This document shows positions 36,932 to 42,599 of a DNA stretch of 42,599 nt, piece after piece; the stretch's first letter is position 1; each line of letters begins with the position of its first letter. The notes beneath the pieces are model-generated. The model was given only the letters and a program-made list of their open reading frames with translations. It did not search any database and had not been told where the DNA came from. Source of the DNA: an uncultured Eubacteriales bacterium (lineage in GTDB: Bacteria; Bacillota; Clostridia; Christensenellales; UBA1242); contig CATKYT010000008.1 of NCBI GenBank assembly GCA_949841245.1, positions 1 through 42,599 on the forward strand, written 5' to 3'. The position numbers were made by a program, and so were the translations under genes.

Positions 36932-38077
36932 ATGGCAAAAGAGTGTGTAACAGTCGTTGAAATAGGGTCTTCAAAACTGTCTTGTGTGGTTGCACAACGG
37001 GGAGTCAACGGCATTTTTAATATCAAAGCCAAAGCCAGCGTGGAATATGCAGGTTTTTTCGAAGGCGAATTCATTGAAAAAAGTTTGCTTGAAGACGCTT
37101 TGTTATCTCTTTTTGCACAAATTCAAGCAGTTTATAAAAAAGAAATAGACAAAGTTTATGTTGGAGTTCCTGCCGAGTTTTCAAAGGTGGTTTCAACCAG
37201 TGAACAATTAAGTTTTAAATTCAGAAAAATTGTTCGTCAACGCGATTTGGATGTTTTGACTGAAAATGTTTCCAAAAAAATTGAAGTTGACGGCATGGAA
37301 ATTTTGTCGGTAAATCCAATTTTCTATGTTTTGGATGACAGCAGAAAGACCAGTGAACCGCTTAAACTTAAAGCGGGCAAAATTTCAGCGGAATTTTCCA
37401 CAATTTTGGCGCAAAAAGAGTTTATTCAACTTTTTAATAAAATTTGGACAAGAATAGGAATTTCCCAAGTTGTTTATTTAAGCGAACCACTTTGCGAAGC
37501 AATGCTTGTTTTGGAAAAAGAAGAAAGAGAACGCACTTGCATTGTCATAGATGTCGGTGCAAGGTCAACAAGCGTGGCTTTTGTGAAAGGTGAAGGACTG
37601 ACAAACTTGGCTTCATTTTCACTTGGTGGCTCTTACATAACAAGCGATTTAAGTTCGGCATGCGGGATTGATTATTCTGACGCAAGACGACTTAAAAAGC
37701 ACATTGTCCTTTCACTAAGGGGAAGTGATGAAGACTGTTATGAACTTTCTTTGCTTGGCGGAAAAGTTATAAAAGTTCCTATGAACTATGCAAATGATGT
37801 CGTTTGCTATAGATTGGAAATCATTGCTAAGACAATCAACGAATGTATAAGGGTTTTTGCCAAAGAACATGTGCCTTATTATCCAATTTATTTGTGTGGT
37901 GCGGGCGTAAGCAAAATCAAAGGCGGAAAAGACTATTTGGCTCGTTGCATTGGAAGAAGCATATCCTATGGTTTGCCACCTGTTCCAGCAATGGACAAAC
38001 CAGAAAATGCCAGTTTGCTGGGCATTTTGAATGTCGCTCTTGATGATAAGACAGAGATATTTAGGGAAAACTTTTGA
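36932..38077 (+). CDS. ftsA: Cell division protein FtsA
   Basis: VVEIGSSKLSCVVA, IVIDVGARSTSVAFV, YLCGAGVSKIKGGKDYL; immediately upstream of ftsZ. Start at ATG 36932. Confidence 0.85.
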   Translation: MAKECVTVVEIGSSKLSCVVAQRGVNGIFNIKAKASVEYAGFFEGEFIEKSLLEDALLSLFAQIQAVYKKEIDKVYVGVPAEFSKVVSTSEQLSFKFRKIVRQRDLDVLTENVSKKIEVDGMEILSVNPIFYVLDDSRKTSEPLKLKAGKISAEFSTILAQKEFIQLFNKIWTRIGISQVVYLSEPLCEAMLVLEKEERERTCIVIDVGARSTSVAFVKGEGLTNLASFSLGGSYITSDLSSACGIDYSDARRLKKHIVLSLRGSDEDCYELSLLGGKVIKVPMNYANDVVCYRLEIIAKTINECIRVFAKEHVPYYPIYLCGAGVSKIKGGKDYLARCIGRSISYGLPPVPAMDKPENASLLGILNVALDDKTEIFRENF

Positions 38078-38145
38078 AAATAGTTAAAAATTCTTGCAAA
38101 TTAAATTGTTTTGCGGTAAAATTATTATAAATTTAAGGAGAATAT

Positions 38146-39336
38146 ATGGAAAACAATACTACAAATCCTACATCAGTGGTTAAAATCAAAGTTTTAGGTG
38201 TTGGCGGTGGCGGAAACAACGCTGTTAATCGCATGATTGACGCAAATGTTTGCTCTGCTGAATTTGTTGCAATCAACACAGATAAGCAAGCCCTTTTGGT
38301 TTCAAAAGCAGAAAAGCGTTTGCAAATCGGTGAAAGATTGACTGGCGGTCTTGGTGCTGGTGCAATTCCTGAAATTGGAAGAAAAGCAGCCGAAGAAAGC
38401 AAGGCTTCCATCACTGAAATTTTGAAAGATACAAATTTGGTATTCATCACTGCTGGTATGGGCGGTGGAACAGGAACAGGTGCTGCACCTGTTATTGCTC
38501 AGATTGCCAAAGAAAAAGGCATTCTTACAGTTGGTATTGTTACTAAACCTTTCCAATTCGAAAACAGAAAAAGAATGGAAAATGCTGAAAAGGGCATTGC
38601 CGAACTTAAAAAATATGTTGACACAATTGTCATTATTCCAAACGAAAGACTTTTGACAATTTTGCCTGAAAAGACAACTTTGGTGGAAGCATTTAGATAT
38701 GCTGATGATGTTTTAAGACAAGGAATTCAAGGAATTGCCGACCTTATCACTTTCCCTGGAATGATTAATCTTGACTTTGCTGACATTGAAACAGTTATGA
38801 AAAACCGTGGCATGGCTCACATGGGCATTGGTCATGGAAAAGGCGAAAACAGAACATTGGAAGCTGTTCGTCAAGCGGTTGCTTCTCCACTTATTGAAAC
38901 AACAATTGAAGGTGCAACTGGCATCATCATGAACATCAAGGGCGGAACAGACATCACATTAAGAGAAGCAAATGAAGCGGCAAACATGGTTAAAGAAGTT
39001 GTTGACCCTAACTGTAATGTCATTTTTGGTTCAAGCATTGACCCAGAAATGAGAGATGAAGTTGAAATCACAATCATTGCCACAGGTTTCAAAAACCCTG
39101 CCGAAGAAAAAGAAGAAAAAGTGGAAGAAGAACCTGTCGAAACAAAAGAACCAGAAGATAAGTTTAAAGGTTTCAATCCTTTTGGTGGTTACAACGCACA
39201 ACCACAACAGACACAAAGCGATGTTCGTCTTGAAAGCCAAAACGACAACTCATCACGAGTTAATCCTGTTGGTCCAGACATCAACAGCATTCCACCTTGG
39301 ATTAAAAAAATCAGAGATAAGAACAATAAAAGATAA
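38146..39336 (+). CDS. ftsZ: Cell division protein FtsZ
   Basis: [18 protein letters not shown], tubulin signature [14 protein letters not shown]-terminal IPPWIKKI. Confidence 0.98.
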   Translation: MENNTTNPTSVVKIKVLGVGGGGNNAVNRMIDANVCSAEFVAINTDKQALLVSKAEKRLQIGERLTGGLGAGAIPEIGRKAAEESKASITEILKDTNLVFITAGMGGGTGTGAAPVIAQIAKEKGILTVGIVTKPFQFENRKRMENAEKGIAELKKYVDTIVIIPNERLLTILPEKTTLVEAFRYADDVLRQGIQGIADLITFPGMINLDFADIETVMKNRGMAHMGIGHGKGENRTLEAVRQAVASPLIETTIEGATGIIMNIKGGTDITLREANEAANMVKEVVDPNCNVIFGSSIDPEMRDEVEITIIATGFKNPAEEKEEKVEEEPVETKEPEDKFKGFNPFGGYNAQPQQTQSDVRLESQNDNSSRVNPVGPDINSIPPWIKKIRDKNNKR

Positions 39337-39380
39337 ATTTAAAAAGACCAGTCAATTTGACTGGTTTTTTAAGTTATAAA
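39331..39380. repeat. 50-bp direct repeat, left copy (contains ftsZ terminator)
   Basis: AGATAAATTTAAAAAGACCAGTCAATTTGACTGGTTTTTTAAGTTATAAA; identical to 40508-40557. Confidence 0.95.
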
Positions 39381-39834
39381 TGTTAACACATTTCTTTTTC
39401 ATTTTAATTGCATAGTCATAAGCAATTTTAGTTCCGCTGTGAGTAAAGTCAGGGGTATATTTTTCATTGCAATAAAAAACCATTAAATCGCTATCATTTA
39501 TGATTGCTTTATTTCTTTCTATATATAAGTATTTGCCTGCATTTATTACATTAGCAGGTTTATTTATTTTATCGTAATATTTTTGGCCTATAACTTTATA
39601 CTTTTTTAACATTGGTTTTTCGAAACCACAAAAATAATTAATCATTTCTATATTATAAGTGTTTTGTAAATCAGAAATGATTTGCCAACATAAATCATCA
39701 AATTCACTTTTGCTTCCAAAAATAAAAGTGTCTACTTTTTCATTATTTATTAAATTTTCAAACAAATCTCTAAGTTTTAATTCTAAAAGATTTTTAAATT
39801 CAATTTTTCTGTTACCAATTATGCCACATTTCAT
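39352..39834 (-). CDS. SLOG-family (DUF1273/YspA-like) nucleotide-binding protein
   Basis: CGIIGNRKI...VDTFIFGSKSEFDDLCWQIISDLQ...NDSDLMVFYCNEKY..SGTKIAYDYAIKMKKKCVNIY; start ATG 39834 after GGAG. Confidence 0.75.
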   Translation of the reverse strand: MKCGIIGNRKIEFKNLLELKLRDLFENLINNEKVDTFIFGSKSEFDDLCWQIISDLQNTYNIEMINYFCGFEKPMLKKYKVIGQKYYDKINKPANVINAGKYLYIERNKAIINDSDLMVFYCNEKYTPDFTHSGTKIAYDYAIKMKKKCVNIYNLKNQSN

Positions 39835-39850
39835 ATTTTTCTCCATTTTA

Positions 39851-39968
39851 ACGATACATTCACAACTATTATAATATATTTTTTAAAAGTTGTCAATAAA
39901 TTCACAACTTGTGCATGCATTCACAACATTATTTTTGTTAAATTGATAAAATTTATTGTGAATGTATC
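39851..39968. promoter_or_regulatory. Divergent promoter/operator region between SLOG gene and XRE pair
   Basis: Inverted repeat GATACATTCACAA(39853-39865)/TTGTGAATGTATC(39956-39968); further TTCACAAC at 39901-39908 and 39920-39927; minus-strand TTGACA-17-TATAAT. Confidence 0.7.
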
Positions 39969-39982
39969 ATTAGGAGAATGAA

Positions 39983-40216
39983 ATGAAACTTTATAAAGCG
40001 GTTGGTTTAAGAATATTAGAGTATTGTCGTGAAAGAGATATAACACCAAATAAACTTTGCACAATGTCAGGAGTTATTCAATCAACAGTAAATAGTATAT
40101 TTTCTGGAAGAAGCCAAAATCCAAAAATTGGAACTATTAAAGACCTATGTTCAGGTCTTGGTATAACATTGAGAGAATTTTTTGATAGTGAATTGTTTAA
40201 CAATTTGGATGATTAG
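39983..40216 (+). CDS. XRE-like HTH regulator (tandem copy 1)
   Basis: MKLYKAVGLRILEYCRERDITPNKLCTMSGVIQSTVNSIFSGRSQNPKIGTIKDLCSGLGITLREFFDSELFNNLDD. Confidence 0.9.
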   Translation: MKLYKAVGLRILEYCRERDITPNKLCTMSGVIQSTVNSIFSGRSQNPKIGTIKDLCSGLGITLREFFDSELFNNLDD

Positions 40217-40253
40217 ATTTTTTAATAATTTAATAAGAAAATTGGAGAATGAA

Positions 40254-40487
40254 ATGAAACTTTATAAAGCGGTTGGATTGAGAATATTAGAGTATTGCCG
40301 TGAAAGAGATATAACACCGAATAAACTTTGCACTATGTCGGGAGTTATTCAATCAACGGTAAATAGCATTTTTTCAGGAAGAAGTCAAAATCCAAAAATT
40401 GGAACAATTAAGGACCTATGTTCAGGTCTTGGAATAACATTAGAAGAATTTTTTGATAGTGAGTTATTTGATAATTTAGACGATTAA
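40254..40487 (+). CDS. XRE-like HTH regulator (tandem copy 2)
   Basis: Near-identical to 39983-40216; same GGAGAATGAA ATG context. Confidence 0.9.
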   Translation: MKLYKAVGLRILEYCRERDITPNKLCTMSGVIQSTVNSIFSGRSQNPKIGTIKDLCSGLGITLEEFFDSELFDNLDD

Positions 40488-40507
40488 GTTTAATTTAAAT
40501 AGATAAT

Positions 40508-40557
40508 AGATAAATTTAAAAAGACCAGTCAATTTGACTGGTTTTTTAAGTTATAAA
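40508..40557. repeat. 50-bp direct repeat, right copy
   Basis: Identical to 39331-39380. Confidence 0.95.
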
Positions 40558-40559
40558 CA

Positions 40560-40683
40560 TTTCTGGTGAAAAATACATTTTTGGCTTGTTTTCGTGTAAA
40601 CACGAAAAGCATCGCTTTGACATTTGTTTTCACCATTCGCGACCAAACGAAATCGCACTAGTGTTGGCGATTTGTCGCGACTT
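40560..40683. repeat. Dispersed structured element, copy 3
   Basis: GGTGAAAA(40565-40572)/TTTTCACC(40627-40634); TTTTCGTG(40589-40596)/CACGAAAA(40601-40608); TCGCGAC..AAATCGC(40637-40656)/GCGATTTGTCGCGA(40667-40680). Confidence 0.85.
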
Positions 40684-40747
40684 CAATGCTAAGAACGGGA
40701 TTCTAAGACATAAATTGTAATAATTGTGCATGTGTTCAAATTATAAT

Positions 40748-40951
40748 TTAATCTATAATTCCCAGCAAATAGTCAGCGGAAACTTGAAAAAATTTGCAAA
40801 GAAAAATAATTTGTTCTATGTTTGGTTGTCTTTGTTTTAATTCTAATTTACTTATATGTGTTTGACTTACCATCAATTCATCGGCAAGTTGTTTTTGAGA
40901 TAATCCTTTTTCTGTTCTTAATTCTTTTAATCTTTCAGAAAATTTGTTCAT
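40748..40951 (-). CDS. XRE-family HTH regulator
   Basis: MNKFSERLKELRTEKGLSQKQLADELMVSQTHISKLELKQRQPN; start at 40951 with AAGGAG upstream. Confidence 0.88.
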   Translation of the reverse strand: MNKFSERLKELRTEKGLSQKQLADELMVSQTHISKLELKQRQPNIEQIIFLCKFFQVSADYLLGIID

Positions 40952-40996
40952 AATAAACTCCTTAAATTTATTATAAGACAAAATGGCTTAAAATAC

Positions 40997-41047
40997 TTGA
41001 CATACCCCAAAATGGGGTATATAATATTTTTAATCCAAAATGGATTA
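40997..41047 (+). promoter_or_regulatory. Consensus SigA promoter with palindromic spacer and second palindrome downstream
   Basis: TTGACA(40997-41002) TACCCCAAAATGGGGTA(41003-41019) TATAAT(41020-41025); TAATCCAAAATGGATTA(41031-41047). Confidence 0.85.
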
Positions 41048-41059
41048 AAGGAGTTTGTT

Positions 41060-41308
41060 ATGTTGAAATATGAAATTAAAGTTAAAGAAGTTATTTTAAA
41101 CGAATGGGTAGCAAGGGAATTAAAAGGCAACGAATGGAGAAGCCTAGGTAAAAGTAATGAAAAAAGAAATAATCTTTATAAAAGTTTAAATAGAAAACAA
41201 AAAGAAATGCTCTTGGAATTGGAAGAATGTTACGACAAGGATATGGTGCAAAACGAACAAAACTTAGTGGAATTTGTTTTAGAGTTTATTAAAGCAGTCT
41301 ATAAGTGA
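41060..41308 (+). CDS. Small hypothetical protein (82 aa) divergent from XRE gene
   Basis: ORF from ATG 41060 with AAAGGAG RBS; MLKYEIKVKEVILNEWVARELKGNEWRSLGKSNEKRNNLYK. Confidence 0.75.
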   Translation: MLKYEIKVKEVILNEWVARELKGNEWRSLGKSNEKRNNLYKSLNRKQKEMLLELEECYDKDMVQNEQNLVEFVLEFIKAVYK

Positions 41309-41314
41309 CCTGAC

Positions 41315-41352
41315 AAAATGAGAGTTAAAAAGACCTTTTCTCTCATTTTTTT
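41315..41352 (+). terminator. Rho-independent terminator
   Basis: AAAATGAGAG ... CTCTCATTTTTTT. Confidence 0.7.
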
Positions 41353-41399
41353 ATTTAATGGTTTTGTTTGTTTTTTAATAAAATGGTTATGAGGCGAAC

Positions 41400-42206
41400 A
41401 TGAAAATTGTTGTGGAGTATGTTTTACTTGAAAACTTTTTGATTAACCTTATAATTCTTAAAACCACCGCCAATGTTTTGAAAGAAAAAGGACGGTTATT
41501 TTTTGTTTCGGCTGTTTTGGGTGCATGTGTAACTGTCGTTATTCCACTTTTGTTTCTTAATTCGCTTGGAGAGTTGTTGCTTCAAGTGGGCTTGGCTGTG
41601 TTTTACATTTGCATTTCATTCAGGTTTAAAACTCTTAAAAAGTTTGCAAGGCTCTATGTTTGTCATTTTGTTGTTACGCTTCTTTATGGTGGGGCATGTT
41701 TCTTTTTTGAAAGGTTGTTTGGCATTGAATCTGTCATTGTAGTTTTGCTTGTTGTGGTGTTTACATTTTTATGTGTCAAATTTTTGCTTAAAGTGCGAAA
41801 CCGAAAAAAGATGTTGGAAAATTTTTGTTTTGAAATCCAAATTGTCGCAGGAGATAAAACCACCAAATGGAAAGCGTTTTTGGACAGCGGAAATCTGCTG
41901 TTTGACCCTTTGACTGACAGCCCTGTTTCACTTATAAATTACAAAGTCTTTTCTGCTTTATATAAAGACATTGACCTTGAAGACATTTTAAGGCGGACAA
42001 AAAAATTGAAGCAGTTGAAGTTGGCTCATTACATTAATTTCAATACACTTGGGGCAGACAATAAAATTTTGGTGTTTCAAGTTGACAAAGTGGTGTTGGA
42101 AAACGGCAGTGTCTTGGAAAATGCCACACTTGGTTTGGCGTTGAAAAATTTTAATGAAGCATTTGGAACAGATGTGATTTTGCACAATAATTTAAGTTTG
42201 GCGTAA
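41400..42206 (+). CDS. spoIIGA: Sigma-E processing peptidase SpoIIGA
   Basis: N-terminal multi-TM (VEYVLLENFLINLIIL) and aspartic protease-like AFLDSGNLLFDPLTDSPVSLI; followed by sigE. Confidence 0.9.
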   Translation: MKIVVEYVLLENFLINLIILKTTANVLKEKGRLFFVSAVLGACVTVVIPLLFLNSLGELLLQVGLAVFYICISFRFKTLKKFARLYVCHFVVTLLYGGACFFFERLFGIESVIVVLLVVVFTFLCVKFLLKVRNRKKMLENFCFEIQIVAGDKTTKWKAFLDSGNLLFDPLTDSPVSLINYKVFSALYKDIDLEDILRRTKKLKQLKLAHYINFNTLGADNKILVFQVDKVVLENGSVLENATLGLALKNFNEAFGTDVILHNNLSLA

Positions 42207-42217
42207 GGGGGGAGTAA

Positions 42218-42599
42218 ATGAAAATAATTTTAAAAATAAAGTTGTTGTTTTGGAAACTTTTAAACCGAGAAAACAAAAAATATGCACAAAACATCATGTG
42301 TTATATATGTGGCAATAAGGCACTTCCACAACCACTTGAAGCAGATGAAGAATTGGTGCTTTTGGAAGAAATTAAAAATGGTAATCTTTCTGCGCGCGAC
42401 CGCATAATTGAACACAACTTGCGTTTGGTGGTTTACATTGCAAAAAAGTTTGAAATGTCGGGCATTGACCTTGAAGACCTTATTTCCATTGGTGCAATTG
42501 GACTTATTAAGGCTGTGAAAACTTACAGCATAGACAAAAACATTAAACTTGCCACTTATGCAAGCAGATGTATTGAAAATGAAATATTAATGCAACTGA
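42218..42599 (+). CDS. sigE: RNA polymerase sporulation sigma factor SigE (partial, truncated by window end)
   Basis: Translation from ATG 42218: ...[92 protein letters not shown]. Confidence 0.93.
   Translation, partial: MKIILKIKLLFWKLLNRENKKYAQNIMCYICGNKALPQPLEADEELVLLEEIKNGNLSARDRIIEHNLRLVVYIAKKFEMSGIDLEDLISIGAIGLIKAVKTYSIDKNIKLATYASRCIENEILMQL

Noticed and set aside
38133-38450. Antisense ORF over ftsZ start (105 aa)
   Set aside because: Shadow ORF of the conserved ftsZ coding frame; no independent support.
1-42599. CRISPR arrays, tRNA, rRNA, prophage or transposase genes
   Set aside because: No regularly spaced repeats, no tRNA/rRNA sequence and no transposase/integrase ORF recognised in the window.

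Overview
Low-GC, endospore-forming Firmicutes/Clostridia-type chromosomal window. It carries core genes: secA; rpsF-ssb-rpsR-rpmE; a fused YqhQ-like/PrmC gene plus prfA; queH; lepB; HU; rubrerythrin; veg and a SipL-like DUF3794 gene; spoIIR-sleB-ypeB; spoVG. A rearranged division/cell-wall cluster follows: murC, a/b-hydrolase, membrane-anchored murF, ddl, murE, mraY, murD, ftsW/spoVE, murA, divIB, serS with T-box, ftsA, ftsZ, spoIIGA and sigE (cut by the window end). Small accessory islets rich in XRE regulators interrupt this backbone. The most interesting signal is a ~125-150 bp dispersed structured element, present in three copies (2759-2906, 26285-26427, 40560-40683). It has two stems whose sequences differ between copies while pairing is kept (covariation), plus an invariant bipartite hairpin. 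Also notable: a SLOG + tandem XRE module bounded by an exact 50-bp direct repeat duplicating the ftsZ terminator; a consensus promoter whose whole 17-bp spacer is an operator palindrome; two promoters with C-rich spacers, one a C9 run; a degenerate YqhQ-PrmC fusion; and paralogous XRE genes sharing 15-bp operators. All calls come from reading the sequence and supplied ORFs; no database or folding tool was run.
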